The notes beneath the pieces are model-generated. The model saw only the letters and a program-made list of their open reading frames with translations, did not search any database and was not told the DNA's origin. The translations under genes were made by a program, and so were the position numbers. 64,000 nucleotides of DNA from Cellulosilyticum lentocellum DSM 5427. GTDB lineage: Bacteria > Bacillota > Clostridia > Lachnospirales > Cellulosilyticaceae. The stretch spans positions 3,997,001 to 4,061,000 of the forward strand of contig NC_015275.1 of assembly GCF_000178835.2 (NCBI RefSeq). Direction: 5' to 3'. Of this stretch, positions 24,677 through 35,401 are shown piece by piece (the first letter of the stretch is position 1; the number at the start of each line of letters is the position of its first letter).

Positions 24677-27136
24677 ATGTCATATGGATTTAGTAAAGAA
24701 AAATTTAAAGGCGAAATATTAGACCACATTAGAAACTTCTCACGTAAAACTCTAGAAGATGCTTCTCCCCAAGAACTTTATCAAGCTGTTGCTTTTGCTG
24801 TGCGTGATGTCATAACAGATGAATGGATTGAAACACAGCATGCTTATAATACCAAAACTCCTAAAACACTTTACTATTTATCCATGGAATTCTTAGTGGG
24901 TCGTGCTCTAGGTAATAATCTTGTAAACATGGGCATTATGTCAAGTGTACAGGAAGCTCTAGAAGAACTTAACATTAAAATTGATATTAATAAAATAGAG
25001 GATCAGGAACCTGATGCTGGTCTTGGAAATGGTGGACTTGGTAGACTTGCAGCTTGCTTTTTAGACTCTCTTTCCACACTTTCTTATCCTGCTTATGGTT
25101 GTGGTATTCGTTACAACTATGGTATTTTCAAACAACAAATTGAAGATGGTTACCAAGTAGAATACCCAGATGATTGGTTAGCTAACGGTAATCCTTGGGA
25201 AGTTAAACGTAATGATAACGCACAAGAAATCAAATTCGGTGGCACCGTACGTAATTATATGGACGAGAATGGCAGACTACACTTTGTTCAAGAAAATTAC
25301 GACTCTGTTTTAGCAATTCCTTATGATATGCCAATTGTTGGTTACAAAAATGGCTTTGTCAATGCCCTTAGACTATGGGATGCTGAAGCTCCTCAAAAGT
25401 TTGTACTTCGCTTCTTTGATCAAGGTGCCTATGAAAAAGCCGTAGAACAACAAACCCTTGCTAAAACTTTAGTGGAAGTCCTCTATCCTAATGATAATCA
25501 CTACAAAGGTAAAGAGCTTCGTTTAAAACAACAATACTTCTTTGTATCAGCCACTGTTCAACAAGCTGTAGCTAAATTTAAACGCACTAATCCTAATATA
25601 TATATGCTTCCTGAAAAAGTAATTTTTCAAATGAACGATACTCATCCAGCTATTGCAGTAGCTGAACTTATGCGTATTCTCTTAGACCAAGAAGGACTCA
25701 CTTGGGAAGATGCTTTTGACATTACAAGCCGCACTTGTGCTTATACAAATCATACAATTATGATTGAAGCTCTAGAAACTTGGCCTATTGACTTGTTCCA
25801 AAAATTACTTCCTCGTATTTATCAAATTATTGAAGAACTTAATAGACGTTTCTGCATGGAGCTTAGAGATGTTTATCATCAACCAGAACATATCATCCAC
25901 AATATGAGTATTATTTGTGATGGCCAAATCAAAATGGCCTATCTTGCTATTGTTGGAAGCTTCTCTGTTAATGGTGTAGCTGCTATTCATACAGAAATCC
26001 TAAAAAATAATGTACTTAAAAACTTCTATAATATTTATCCAAATAAATTTAACAATAAAACAAATGGTATCACTCAAAGACGTTGGTTAGGTCATGCTAA
26101 TCCTGAATTAGCTACCCTCATTACAGATACAATCGGTGATAAGTGGTATAAAGACCTTACCCATTTAAAGAAACTGGTACCATATAGTAAAGATAAAGCT
26201 TTTATAGAAAAATTTAGAGATATTAAATATAACAACAAGGTTCGTCTTGCTGATTATATTAAAGAACATAATGGTATTGTTGTTAATCCTGATTCTATCT
26301 TTGACGTTCAGGTTAAACGTCTTCACGAATATAAACGTCAGCTTATGAATGTTCTTCATATTCTTATGCTTTATAATGAAATTAAAGCTAAACCTAATGG
26401 CAATTATGTACCTCGTACCTTTATTTTTGGTGCCAAGGCTGCTCCTGGTTATACTAGAGCTAAGCTTATCATCAAGCTCATCAATTCTGTAGCTGACTTA
26501 GTTAATAATGACCCTATGACAAAAGATTACTTAACAGTTGTTTTCATCGAAAATTACTGTGTATCTAATGCAGAAATTATTATTCCAGCTGCTAATGTTA
26601 GTGAACAAATTTCTACCGCTAGTAAAGAAGCTTCTGGTACAAGTAATATGAAATTTATGCTTAATGGCGCTTTAACTATCGGTACCCTAGATGGTGCCAA
26701 TATAGAAATTTTCGAAGAAGTTGGTAAAGATAATATCTTTATCTTTGGGTTAACCTGTGAAGAAGTTCTTAATCTCTATCAATCAGGTCAATATAATCCA
26801 TGGGATATTTACCATAACGATTCTGAAATTCATAGTATATTGAACCTACTTATTAATGGTGCACTTTCACCAAAGAATCCTGGCCTCTTTGTAGAATTGT
26901 ATGAGTCTCTATTAAATAGAGCTGGAGATAATTTAGCTGATCCTTATTTTATTTTAAAAGATCTTCGTGCTTACCATACAGCTCAAAAAGCTTTAGAGTA
27001 TGCTTATTTAGATGAAGTCACTTGGAATCAAAAAGCTATCATTAATACGGCTTGCTCTGGTAAATTCAGTTCTGACCGTACGATTAAACAATATGCTGAT
27101 GAAATTTGGGGGCTAAAACCACTAAAAATAAAATAA
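24677..27136 (+). CDS. glgP: Glycogen/starch/alpha-glucan phosphorylase
   Basis: This 819-residue GT35 enzyme releases glucose-1-phosphate from alpha-1,4-glucans. Visible features include the N-terminal KTLYYLSMEFLVGRAL and EPDAGLGNGGLGRLAACFLDS. NDTHPAIAVAELMRILLD follows, and then the PLP-binding segment EASGTSNMKFMLNGALTIGTLDGAN with Lys659. Full length for the family. GGAGG lies 8 bases before the ATG. A TATAAT at 24589-24594 may belong to its promoter. It is probably part of storage-polysaccharide or maltodextrin use, although no other glg gene lies nearby. Confidence 0.97.
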   Translation: MSYGFSKEKFKGEILDHIRNFSRKTLEDASPQELYQAVAFAVRDVITDEWIETQHAYNTKTPKTLYYLSMEFLVGRALGNNLVNMGIMSSVQEALEELNIKIDINKIEDQEPDAGLGNGGLGRLAACFLDSLSTLSYPAYGCGIRYNYGIFKQQIEDGYQVEYPDDWLANGNPWEVKRNDNAQEIKFGGTVRNYMDENGRLHFVQENYDSVLAIPYDMPIVGYKNGFVNALRLWDAEAPQKFVLRFFDQGAYEKAVEQQTLAKTLVEVLYPNDNHYKGKELRLKQQYFFVSATVQQAVAKFKRTNPNIYMLPEKVIFQMNDTHPAIAVAELMRILLDQEGLTWEDAFDITSRTCAYTNHTIMIEALETWPIDLFQKLLPRIYQIIEELNRRFCMELRDVYHQPEHIIHNMSIICDGQIKMAYLAIVGSFSVNGVAAIHTEILKNNVLKNFYNIYPNKFNNKTNGITQRRWLGHANPELATLITDTIGDKWYKDLTHLKKLVPYSKDKAFIEKFRDIKYNNKVRLADYIKEHNGIVVNPDSIFDVQVKRLHEYKRQLMNVLHILMLYNEIKAKPNGNYVPRTFIFGAKAAPGYTRAKLIIKLINSVADLVNNDPMTKDYLTVVFIENYCVSNAEIIIPAANVSEQISTASKEASGTSNMKFMLNGALTIGTLDGANIEIFEEVGKDNIFIFGLTCEEVLNLYQSGQYNPWDIYHNDSEIHSILNLLINGALSPKNPGLFVELYESLLNRAGDNLADPYFILKDLRAYHTAQKALEYAYLDEVTWNQKAIINTACSGKFSSDRTIKQYADEIWGLKPLKIK

Positions 27137-27212
27137 AAATATATTCACATTAACTCCTTATAGTCATGCTATAATTGAAATATGAATTTTTTAATGAAGA
27201 GGAGTGATGAAC

Positions 27213-27620
27213 ATGAATTACAAAGTCCTAGTTGGTATCACTATCCAAGAAAACAGCCGTCGTTTAATCGCAGAAGGTTTTAACCTCTCTCAATCTATAG
27301 ATGCACCACTTCATATTTTGCACATTAGGAAAGGAGAAACCATCTTCGACAGGCCAGAAAGCAGTGAGCTCCTCTCCGACCTCTTTGCGTATGGTGGTGA
27401 ATTAGGTGGTGAAGTTCACTTCCTATGTAGTAATAACATTCCTGAAACGATTACGAGTTTTATTAAAGAAAATGATATTACCCACCTAGTCATTGGTGAA
27501 ACACCTAATGGTAATACTATTTCTCCAGGCTCTAGTGTATATGAACAACTGAAATCACAGATTGGAGATATTGAAATCGTTGTACTTCCCAGGGAAATAA
27601 TTGAAGATAAAATGGCTTAA
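27213..27620 (+). CDS. Universal-stress-protein-family protein
   Basis: This ~135-residue Usp-fold protein begins MNYKVLVGITIQENSRRLI with the first beta strand and helix. It has LHILHIRKGETIF and ends IGDIEIVVLPREI. The ATP-loop is GETPNGNTISPGSSVYEQL, which is not the canonical G-2x-G-9x-G(S/T) form. It resembles the Usp domain found in KdpD-type proteins. Of the GTG, ATG and ATG starts in a row, the last (27213) has the best spacing from GAGGAG. It lies directly downstream of glgP with a 76-base gap and may be a separate unit. Confidence 0.8.
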   Translation: MNYKVLVGITIQENSRRLIAEGFNLSQSIDAPLHILHIRKGETIFDRPESSELLSDLFAYGGELGGEVHFLCSNNIPETITSFIKENDITHLVIGETPNGNTISPGSSVYEQLKSQIGDIEIVVLPREIIEDKMA

Positions 27621-27623
27621 GTA

Positions 27624-27670
27624 TAAAAGAGTGGCTATTATACATGAATAATGTATAGTAGCCACTTTTC
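27624..27670. terminator. Bidirectional terminator between convergent genes
   Basis: A stem AAAAGAGTGGCTATTATACAT with a near-complement at 27651-27669 has A and T runs at both ends. It separates the Usp gene and the PL11 lyase gene. Confidence 0.85.
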
Positions 27671-27681
27671 ATATGTTTATC

Positions 27682-30438
27682 TTACTTCCTGCTACTAGAT
27701 GCAATCACAGTTCCACTAGCATCTAACAACTCTAATGTATATTCAAAATTAGCATTAGGCTTACCATTACAAATCATTCCAAACGTTGCTGCACTATTTG
27801 GTGCAAGCTTAGCCTGCCATGAAGCTGGTGTAATAACGATTTCTTCTCCTTGTGATATCATATCTACGTTCCAAGAGCTTGTCACATTAAAATCTACTTG
27901 TAATAGTTTTAGCCTCCAACTTTCACATGTAACTGTTCCCTGATTAATAACTTTTATATCTACCCCAAAAGCCCCTCCCCAGTCATTTATGCTAGCCTCC
28001 AATTTTGCCATTTCGCTTGATGGCTCTGGAGTTGGTGTTGGTGTAGGTGTTGGAATTGGTGTAGATGTTGGTGTAGGTGTAGGTGTGGGCGTTGTAACTA
28101 CCTCTTCTAAAATCCACCTTTGATTAGCTCCCCCTGCATATGTCCACTCACATACATTAGCTCCATTACTAGTACTATTAGCATAAACATCTAAGCTAGA
28201 TAAATCCTGACTTACCTTCGTAACAATACCGTAGCTACCATCATTGTTTGCGACAAACTTAAATAATTGCGCATCAGAAGCTGTATCTTGATAAATCTGT
28301 ATATTAGTTCCATCAGCAGTCTTTCCATAATCTACATCTAATAAATAGCTTCCATCCCCTACTCCTGAATACAACTTATAATAGCCATTACCTACAGATT
28401 TTATAGTCCATGTGTTATAAGCAGCAGCACCATTAGCTCCCCATTGTTGCACATTTGTTCCATTAGCTGCTACTCCTCCTGCAACATCTAAATACAATCC
28501 GCTTTTTACATTCTTAATCATGTATTGCCCTTCTTTGATTTGTGCACCTATTACTGGCTCCTTACTCTTCACTTCTTTTTCTACATAATCACCTACTGCA
28601 TAAATAGCTGGCTGACTTGGTGATTTCATATCTGTCCCAATATAGTAACTTGGGTGTGGTGGTTGGTTATAGGCTACGTTTTGCCATGCAATAGCTGTTC
28701 TATACTGTGTATCATGCATGAGTGTATAAAGCTTAGTGTCTGTTAATGCCGTTGTTGTATAGATTCTAAGTGCAGTATCATCTGAAGTTGGCCATATAAC
28801 TTCCTCTCGCCAGTCTCCTAAAATATCACCGGATAAGCTCGGTGTTGCTTTTGTACTATTATTAGAGTGTACATTACTTCCGGTTAATAAACGATCAGTT
28901 GACTTTGTATTCCAGTTCCATTTATTAATATATGTACGGTCTAATCCTTCTCTATAAAGGTCCCCATCCCACCATATAGCAAAGTTGATTCCGAAGCTAC
29001 CTGTATTAATGCTGATTTTATTACCATTTTTATCAAAGTTACCTACTGAAGATAATGCCACATATGGATAATAGTCAGGCCCTATATTGGCAATCAATCC
29101 TCGGCCCACATCCGTTCCTGTTTTGACTGACCAAAGAGCTTTTCCTGTTTTAGCATGTCTTAATTGTACACTTTCTATGTTACTTCCCTTCTCTTCATGT
29201 ACTTGATAAATTTCTAGCCCACTATGCGTAGGATCAAAATCTCCTACATGTAAGGCATCCCCGTGTCCCATACCTGTTGTATATAAACCTTTTCCATTAT
29301 GATCAATTATAGCTGAACCATAAACTATTTCATCATACCCATCATCATCCACATCTGCTACAGAAAGATTATGATTACCTTGTCCTGCATAACTACTGTT
29401 ACCTGAGGTACTACTATCAAAAGTCCACTTTTTATTAAGCTTGCCACTACTTATTTCATATGCTGAAATAACCGCTCTTGTATAATACCCTCTAGCCATA
29501 ATTAAATAGGGCTTTTGTCCATCCAAGTAAGCAACCCCTGCAAGAAATCGATCTACACGATTGCCATAATTATCTCCCCAACTACTCACTGTTCCACGTG
29601 GGGGTGTAAAATCTACAGTATTAATAATCTCACCTGTATCTCCTTCAAATAATGTTAAATATTCAGGTCCGCTTAATATATAGCCACTACTATTACGATA
29701 GTCTTTTGAAGCATCTCCTATAGTAGTTCCACCCCCATCCTTAGTCCCATCAGCCGTTTTCATTGCAATTTCAGCTTTACCATCTCCATCAAAATCATAA
29801 GCAATAAACTGTGTATAGTGTGCCCCTGCTCTAATATTTTTCCCTAAATCAATACGCCATTTGTGTGTACCATTTAATTCATAGCAATCGATATAAACAT
29901 TAGAGGTATAACCTGATTTTGAATTATCCTGTGAATCACTAGGATCCCACTTTAAAATAATTTCGTATGCTCCATCTCCATCTACATCTGCTACAGTAGC
30001 ATCATTAGCAGAATAAATACTACCAGGCTTATTAATAGGCACATCTAAATAATTATTGTTCCACACGCCAACACTATCAGATTCTGTTTGTTCAATGCTA
30101 TTAACTACAGTTCGAACATAATATGAGTCTGTAACCTTTCCGTTACTATCTACATAGTTAGTACTACTTACAATGGGCCCTGCAATTTTTACGCCATTTC
30201 TATAAAGATTAAAGCTAGTAGCATACCCTTCTGTGCCTAATAATCTCCAAGATAAAAATACGCCTTCATTTACCTTTACTGCCACTAATCCTCTATCTAG
30301 TGCCTCAACTTGCCTTACTGTAGCAGCACTCGTAGGAATAGTTATACTCGTTAAACTTCCTATTCCTATCATTGATAACGCTAGTGTCTTAGCTAATATT
30401 CTCCGCAGTTTAAAATCTTTTCTTAATCCTAAGCTCAT
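27682..30438 (-). CDS. Secreted rhamnogalacturonan lyase (PL11) with ricin-type and CBM2-like modules
   Basis: This 918-residue pectinase has a signal peptide to about residue 38. An FnIII-like start (VEALDRGLVAVKVNEGVFLSWRLLG) leads into the PL11 beta-propeller to about 620, with repeated Asp-rich DVDGDGAYEI, DFDGDGKAEI and DVDDDGYDEI calcium-type blades. A ricin-B/CBM13-like module (about 640-778) has repeated W/Q patterns. A Pro-Thr linker of about 27 residues follows, then a C-terminal ~110-residue CBM2-like domain (WGGAFGVDIKVINQGTVTCESWRLKL). It cleaves the rhamnogalacturonan I backbone, opening plant cell walls for the cellulases. SD GGAGGG. The linker is encoded by a GGTGTTGGTGTAGG-like tandem stretch at 28023-28095. 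Confidence 0.94.
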   Translation of the reverse strand: MSLGLRKDFKLRRILAKTLALSMIGIGSLTSITIPTSAATVRQVEALDRGLVAVKVNEGVFLSWRLLGTEGYATSFNLYRNGVKIAGPIVSSTNYVDSNGKVTDSYYVRTVVNSIEQTESDSVGVWNNNYLDVPINKPGSIYSANDATVADVDGDGAYEIILKWDPSDSQDNSKSGYTSNVYIDCYELNGTHKWRIDLGKNIRAGAHYTQFIAYDFDGDGKAEIAMKTADGTKDGGGTTIGDASKDYRNSSGYILSGPEYLTLFEGDTGEIINTVDFTPPRGTVSSWGDNYGNRVDRFLAGVAYLDGQKPYLIMARGYYTRAVISAYEISSGKLNKKWTFDSSTSGNSSYAGQGNHNLSVADVDDDGYDEIVYGSAIIDHNGKGLYTTGMGHGDALHVGDFDPTHSGLEIYQVHEEKGSNIESVQLRHAKTGKALWSVKTGTDVGRGLIANIGPDYYPYVALSSVGNFDKNGNKISINTGSFGINFAIWWDGDLYREGLDRTYINKWNWNTKSTDRLLTGSNVHSNNSTKATPSLSGDILGDWREEVIWPTSDDTALRIYTTTALTDTKLYTLMHDTQYRTAIAWQNVAYNQPPHPSYYIGTDMKSPSQPAIYAVGDYVEKEVKSKEPVIGAQIKEGQYMIKNVKSGLYLDVAGGVAANGTNVQQWGANGAAAYNTWTIKSVGNGYYKLYSGVGDGSYLLDVDYGKTADGTNIQIYQDTASDAQLFKFVANNDGSYGIVTKVSQDLSSLDVYANSTSNGANVCEWTYAGGANQRWILEEVVTTPTPTPTPTSTPIPTPTPTPTPEPSSEMAKLEASINDWGGAFGVDIKVINQGTVTCESWRLKLLQVDFNVTSSWNVDMISQGEEIVITPASWQAKLAPNSAATFGMICNGKPNANFEYTLELLDASGTVIASSSRK

Positions 30439-30762
30439 ATTGATCCCTCCATAATTATTTTCTTAATTATCTTATTTTTATTCAAACTTATCTATTAACT
30501 AAGCTTAAGATGTTCTGTTTTATTACCTCATTTGTTTAACTATAATTTTTTAATTGATAAAACTTGTTTTTTTCTTATTTTTATTTATCTCAAATTATTT
30601 TATTTATCATAAATTGAATTAACTAAGGTATCCTTCATATGATTATCCTTAATACTTGATTAAGTAGTGGGGAAATTTTAGTCTTCTTGTTATCTTTTGT
30701 CCTCATTTGTGATATACTATATGACAGATTAATATCTTTAATGAGTAATGGGAGTCCTTTAC
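30439..30762. other. Intergenic region between divergent genes
   Basis: A 324-base, very AT-rich gap holds the divergent promoters of the PL11 lyase (minus) and the Sua5 gene (plus). I see T-tracts and several TATA-like boxes. I found no convincing -35/-10 pair, operator or small gene in it. Confidence 0.5.
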
Positions 30763-31797
30763 ATGAAAACAAGTATTATTACAGATACAACAGCACTTTT
30801 AGAGGCAGCCAATATTCTTCAACAAGGCGGTCTTGTGGCATCGCCTACTGAAACTGTTTATGGACTTTGCGCTAATGCTTTAAATGAAAATGCTGTTAAA
30901 AATATTTATAAGGCTAAGGGGCGACCTAGCGATAATCCGCTAATTGTACATATAGCTGATTTAGAAATGCTAAGTCCTCTTGTAGAAGAAGTACCTCCTA
31001 TGGCTAGAACCTTAATGGAGCACTTTTGGCCTGGTCCATTAACACTTATCTTTAAAGCAAGTTCGTTAGTTCCTAAAGTCGTAACTGGTGGACTAGATAC
31101 AGTAGCTATTCGCTTTCCTTCTCATCCTATTATTCAGCAGCTGATTAAAGCCTCAGGATTGCCTCTAGCAGCACCTAGTGCTAATACTTCTGGCAAACCT
31201 AGCCCAACTAATGCCTCTCGTGTTATAGAAGATTTAGAGGGTAAAATAGATGCTATTATTGTAGGTGATTCTTCTAAGTATGGTGTAGAATCTACTGTTG
31301 TAGATACAACAGGTGAAGTAGCTACCATCTTAAGACCTGGTGGTATTACTGCCGAAATGATAGAAGCAGTCCTAGGCAGTGTTACTATAGATCCTGCCAT
31401 TAGCCATGCACTCAAAGAAGGTGAGCTTCCTAAGGCGCCTGGAATGAAATATATACACTATTCGCCTAATGCAGAGGTTATTATTGTTGATGGCGAAGAA
31501 TCCCTTGTAATAAGCAAAATGAATGAGCTTATTGTATCTGCTCATAGTCAAGGCAAAAAAGTAGGCGTTCTAGCTACTGATGAAACCAAAGAGCATTTTA
31601 AGGCTGACTTAGTTATCAGCGCTGGTACTACTAAAAACCTTACAACTATCGCTGCCCATCTTTTTGAAGCATTACGTACATTTGATGATGCGGATATTGA
31701 TATTGTATACTCCCTAGCTTTCCCTAAAAAGGGAATTGGCAATGCCATTATGAATAGACTTGAAAAATCTGCCGGGTATCATATTATAAAGCTTTAA
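30763..31797 (+). CDS. Threonylcarbamoyl-AMP synthase (Sua5/YciO/YrdC family)
   Basis: This is a ~344-residue Sua5-type enzyme for the t6A37 modification of tRNA. The YrdC domain has GGLVASPTETVYGLCANA, KAKGRPSDNPLIVHI and PLAAPSANTSGKPSPT. A C-terminal Sua5 domain follows (about 210-340), so it is the long Sua5 form. I start at ATG 30763, with GGGAG 8 bases upstream. The ATG at 30748 lacks a ribosome site. It is first in a housekeeping run with rpiB, upp and a WecA-like gene, the order common in clostridia. Confidence 0.95.
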   Translation: MKTSIITDTTALLEAANILQQGGLVASPTETVYGLCANALNENAVKNIYKAKGRPSDNPLIVHIADLEMLSPLVEEVPPMARTLMEHFWPGPLTLIFKASSLVPKVVTGGLDTVAIRFPSHPIIQQLIKASGLPLAAPSANTSGKPSPTNASRVIEDLEGKIDAIIVGDSSKYGVESTVVDTTGEVATILRPGGITAEMIEAVLGSVTIDPAISHALKEGELPKAPGMKYIHYSPNAEVIIVDGEESLVISKMNELIVSAHSQGKKVGVLATDETKEHFKADLVISAGTTKNLTTIAAHLFEALRTFDDADIDIVYSLAFPKKGIGNAIMNRLEKSAGYHIIKL

Positions 31798-31852
31798 TTT
31801 TTGTTTACAAATTTCAAAAATAGCTTATAGTATATAGAAGTGATTTATTTAG

Positions 31853-31880
31853 TTACAACACATAGGATTTATACTATAAT
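31853..31880 (+). promoter_or_regulatory. Promoter upstream of rpiB
   Basis: TTACAA (31853-31858), a 16-base spacer and TATAAT (31875-31880) lie 18 bases before the rpiB ATG. It would give rpiB-upp a promoter separate from Sua5. Confidence 0.55.
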
Positions 31881-31898
31881 AAAACTGGAGGAAATATT

Positions 31899-32330
31899 AT
31901 GATAGCAATTGGATGCGACCATGGTGGCTTTGCTCTTAAGCAAGAAATCATCGCATATTTTAAAGCAAACGGTACAGAGTTCAAAGACTTTGGTTGTATG
32001 AGTGAGGAAGCTGTTGATTATCCTGACTATGCAAAATCTGTTTCAAAAGCTGTGCTTAGCGGCGAATGTGAGAAAGGTGTTCTAATTTGTGGAACAGGAA
32101 TTGGTATCTCTATTGCAGCAAATAAAATTCCTGGTATTCGTTGTGCACTTTGCCACGATGTTTTCTCAGCTGAAGCTACTCGTCTTCATAATGATACCAA
32201 TATTGTCGCTTTAGGAGGCCGCGTTATAGGGCCAGGCCTAGCTATAAAAGTTGTTGATACTTTCTTAAAAACGCCATTTTCTAATGAAGAAAGACACATC
32301 AAGAGAATCTCTAAAATAGAAGAAAAATAA
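31899..32330 (+). CDS. rpiB: Ribose 5-phosphate isomerase B
   Basis: This 143-residue RpiB/LacAB-family isomerase interconverts ribose 5-phosphate and ribulose 5-phosphate in the pentose phosphate pathway. It has the N-terminal IAIGCDHGGFALKQEI, the active-site Cys loop ICGTGIGISIAANKIPGIR and the HNDTNIVALGGRVIG segment. Full length. GGAGG precedes the ATG. It lies 30 bases upstream of upp, so co-transcription for PRPP and nucleotide salvage is likely. Confidence 0.96.
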   Translation: MIAIGCDHGGFALKQEIIAYFKANGTEFKDFGCMSEEAVDYPDYAKSVSKAVLSGECEKGVLICGTGIGISIAANKIPGIRCALCHDVFSAEATRLHNDTNIVALGGRVIGPGLAIKVVDTFLKTPFSNEERHIKRISKIEEK

Positions 32331-32990
<660 letters not shown>

Positions 32991-33003
32991 ATCTTAAAAA
33001 TAC

Positions 33004-33046
33004 AAAAAGCTCCACGAGTCCTAGTTGACAAGTGCGAGCTTTTATT
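33004..33046 (+). terminator. Terminator after upp
   Basis: AAAAAGCTC (33004-33012) pairs with GAGCTTTT (33036-33043). The stem continues inward as CAC/GTG with one bulge, and U-rich sequence follows. Confidence 0.7.
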
Positions 33047-33115
33047 ATAAAACATTAGTAGGATATGGTCAGGTTTGTTATTTTTAACGTGTGGTAAGCT
33101 TTTTTTGCCTAATAT

Positions 33116-33144
33116 TTGACATATCACTTTTAGAAATTTATGAA
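33116..33144 (+). promoter_or_regulatory. Possible promoter of the WecA/TagO-like gene
   Basis: A consensus TTGACA (33116-33121) is followed after 17 bases by TATGAA (33139-33144), about 70 bases before the ATG. The -10 is weak. Confidence 0.4.
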
Positions 33145-33213
33145 TATATACTAATAGATAGGTATAAACTATTAGTACTCATATATGTTCTACATATTTA
33201 AGGAGATGAACCT

Positions 33214-34272
33214 ATGGGAAACATAGATTATGCAATTTTATATGCCATTGCATTTGTCTTAGCATTTTTAATTGCATTTTTTGCAACGCCTTTAGCTAAA
33301 AAGATTGCATTTAAAGTTGGAGCTATCGCAAAACCCAGAAAACGTGATATGCATAAAGTACCTATCCCTCGTATGGGCGGAATTGCTATCTTTGCTGGTT
33401 TTATGATTACATTTTTAACTCTTATTTGGAAATTACCTCTGGTTAATATAAAGCAAACCCTTGGAGTATTTATTGGATGCACCATGATTTTCTTACTTGG
33501 ATTTTTTGATGATATTTTTGAGCTTCCTGCGAAACCAAAATTTCTCATTCAAATCCTCGCTGCAGCAGTAGTTGCTTTATGTGGTGTACGTATTGATTTC
33601 TTTACTATTCCATTTATTGGAGACAAGGAATTTTATACGACTTTCTTAGCTATCCCAGCTACAGTCATTTGGATTGTAGCCATTACCAATGCCGTTAACT
33701 TAATTGACGGCTTAGATGGTTTAGCAGCAGGCGTTTCTTCTATTGCTTCACTTTGCTTAATGGTATTATCTATTTACTTCGATAACCCCCCAGGAGCATT
33801 TCTCACAGCCATCTTAGCTGGTTCATGCATGGGCTTCTTGCCTTATAACTTTAATCCTGCTTCTATTTTTATGGGGGATACTGGTTCTACCTTCTTAGGT
33901 TTCACCTTAGGTATTACTTCTGTTATGGGACTTTTAAAGGGCTATACAGTAACAACTATTTTCATTGCTGTGCTTGTACTTGGCCTTCCAATATTTGATA
34001 CAGCTTTTGCTATTCTTAGAAGATTTTTAGCTGGAAAACCTATTATGTCGCCAGACCGTGGGCATTTACATCATCGTCTTGTAGATAGAGGCTATACACA
34101 AAAACAAGCTGTTGTTACCCTCTATGGTATTAGTGGCATTCTTGGTGTATCTGCTATTGCATTCTTCAACAGAGACCTAAAGTTTGCCTTGCTTGTCTTT
34201 ATTATGATGGGCTGCCTCCTTTATTTCACAGTAAAAACCATGGCAACTCATGATAAAGATAACGAATCATAA
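33214..34272 (+). CDS. Undecaprenyl-phosphate N-acetylglucosaminyl-1-phosphate transferase (WecA/TagO/MraY family)
   Basis: This 352-residue polytopic membrane enzyme (about 10-11 helices) transfers a sugar-1-phosphate from a UDP-sugar to undecaprenyl phosphate, starting wall polymer synthesis. It has FFDDIFELPAKPKF, the NAVNLIDGLDGLAAG motif, FMGDTGSTFLGF and the His-rich RGHLHHRLVDRGYTQ that marks the WecA/TagO branch rather than MraY. SD AAGGAG. It has its own terminator. The clostridial context (downstream of upp) is the usual one. Confidence 0.94.
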   Translation: MGNIDYAILYAIAFVLAFLIAFFATPLAKKIAFKVGAIAKPRKRDMHKVPIPRMGGIAIFAGFMITFLTLIWKLPLVNIKQTLGVFIGCTMIFLLGFFDDIFELPAKPKFLIQILAAAVVALCGVRIDFFTIPFIGDKEFYTTFLAIPATVIWIVAITNAVNLIDGLDGLAAGVSSIASLCLMVLSIYFDNPPGAFLTAILAGSCMGFLPYNFNPASIFMGDTGSTFLGFTLGITSVMGLLKGYTVTTIFIAVLVLGLPIFDTAFAILRRFLAGKPIMSPDRGHLHHRLVDRGYTQKQAVVTLYGISGILGVSAIAFFNRDLKFALLVFIMMGCLLYFTVKTMATHDKDNES

Positions 34273-34280
34273 TAGTAACA

Positions 34281-34309
34281 AAAACTCCTTCTAGTAGGAG
34301 TTTTTTTTT
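34281..34309 (+). terminator. Terminator after the WecA/TagO-like gene
   Basis: AAAACTCCT and AGGAGTTTT form a stem around a six-base loop, followed by T8. Confidence 0.85.
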
Positions 34310-34389
34310 ATTCAAAACTCACTCTATCGCCTGTAAAATTTAGGTGATATACTTAATTTATATGAAAGGAAGAAAAAGGAGTATTTGTA

Positions 34390-35385
34390 ATGCCAGATAT
34401 TATTACCCATTATATTTTTGGACTTGATACTGCCCATAATATTAAACAATCCCCTCTTTACAAAGTATTAAAAGAGAATAAAGATTTATTTTTAGTAGGA
34501 CTTCAAGGGCCTGATCCTATCTATTATCATCGATTAAAGCAAAAAGACTCAAAAGCCTATATTGCTACTAAGATGCATGCAGAAAAAACAGGTGATTTTT
34601 TAGTTTCCGCCTTATGTTATATGAAAAAATTCGAAGTGGATTCGAAAGAGTTCAATGAATGTCTCAGTTATTTAAGTGGGTTTATTTGCCATTATATTCT
34701 TGATTCCATGGCACATCCTTATATTTTTCATCTAGGAGGTCGCTATATCGAGGATATGCCCGAAACTAGCAAGTATAAAGGTGTTCATAAAAAACTGGAA
34801 GTTGCCATTGACACTATTTTATGTGAAGAAAAATTCAACATGAAAAGCTCTAAATTTAAGGTGCATAAACATATTTTAAAAGACTTACACATACCTGACA
34901 GCATTACAGGTTTATTCGATGATACTTTGTTTTTATTATATGGCATTAATAATGGGGGGCAAACTTTCAAAGAAGCTTATAAAGATACTCGTACCTATTA
35001 TAAACTAACCTATGATCGCATTGGAGCGAAGAAAGCTCTTGTTAATATGGCTTCCCCTGTAACTCCAAAAGGACTATCGCCATTCCTTGCAACTTTTTCA
35101 TATTACAACTGTGTTAATCCTTTATATGATTATATGAATCGTAGTAAAAAAGTATGGCTTCATCCTGTGACAGGTAATGTTTATACCTTTAGCTTTTATG
35201 ATATTTTAAGAAATGCTAATAAGAAAAGCACCTTACTTTTATTAGCTGCTTATGACTTTGCTACTTCTAAAATATCTGCTGATGACTTTAGACTCTATCT
35301 TCCTAATATTTCTTATTTAACAGGTCTTAGTACAGAAGATACCAGACCTATGAAGTATATTAGTCCGGACTACAGTAGAATTTGA
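34390..35385 (+). CDS. Zinc-dependent phospholipase C-family protein
   Basis: This 331-residue protein starts MPDIITHYIFG, with His and Asp ligands near the N terminus. GLQGPDPIYYH and FICHYILDSMAHPYIFH follow, a His/Asp pattern of the Zn_dep_PLPC (zinc-dependent phospholipase C/nuclease-like) family. No signal peptide is visible, so it may act inside the cell. SD AAGGAG. Single gene with a terminator. The substrate is unknown. Confidence 0.85.
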   Translation: MPDIITHYIFGLDTAHNIKQSPLYKVLKENKDLFLVGLQGPDPIYYHRLKQKDSKAYIATKMHAEKTGDFLVSALCYMKKFEVDSKEFNECLSYLSGFICHYILDSMAHPYIFHLGGRYIEDMPETSKYKGVHKKLEVAIDTILCEEKFNMKSSKFKVHKHILKDLHIPDSITGLFDDTLFLLYGINNGGQTFKEAYKDTRTYYKLTYDRIGAKKALVNMASPVTPKGLSPFLATFSYYNCVNPLYDYMNRSKKVWLHPVTGNVYTFSFYDILRNANKKSTLLLLAAYDFATSKISADDFRLYLPNISYLTGLSTEDTRPMKYISPDYSRI

Positions 35386-35401
35386 TTAAAAGAATAAATA
35401 T

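Noticed and set aside
28020-28100. GGTGTTGGTGTAGG-type repeat
   Set aside because: It encodes the Pro-Thr linker of the PL11 lyase and is ordinary linker repetition.
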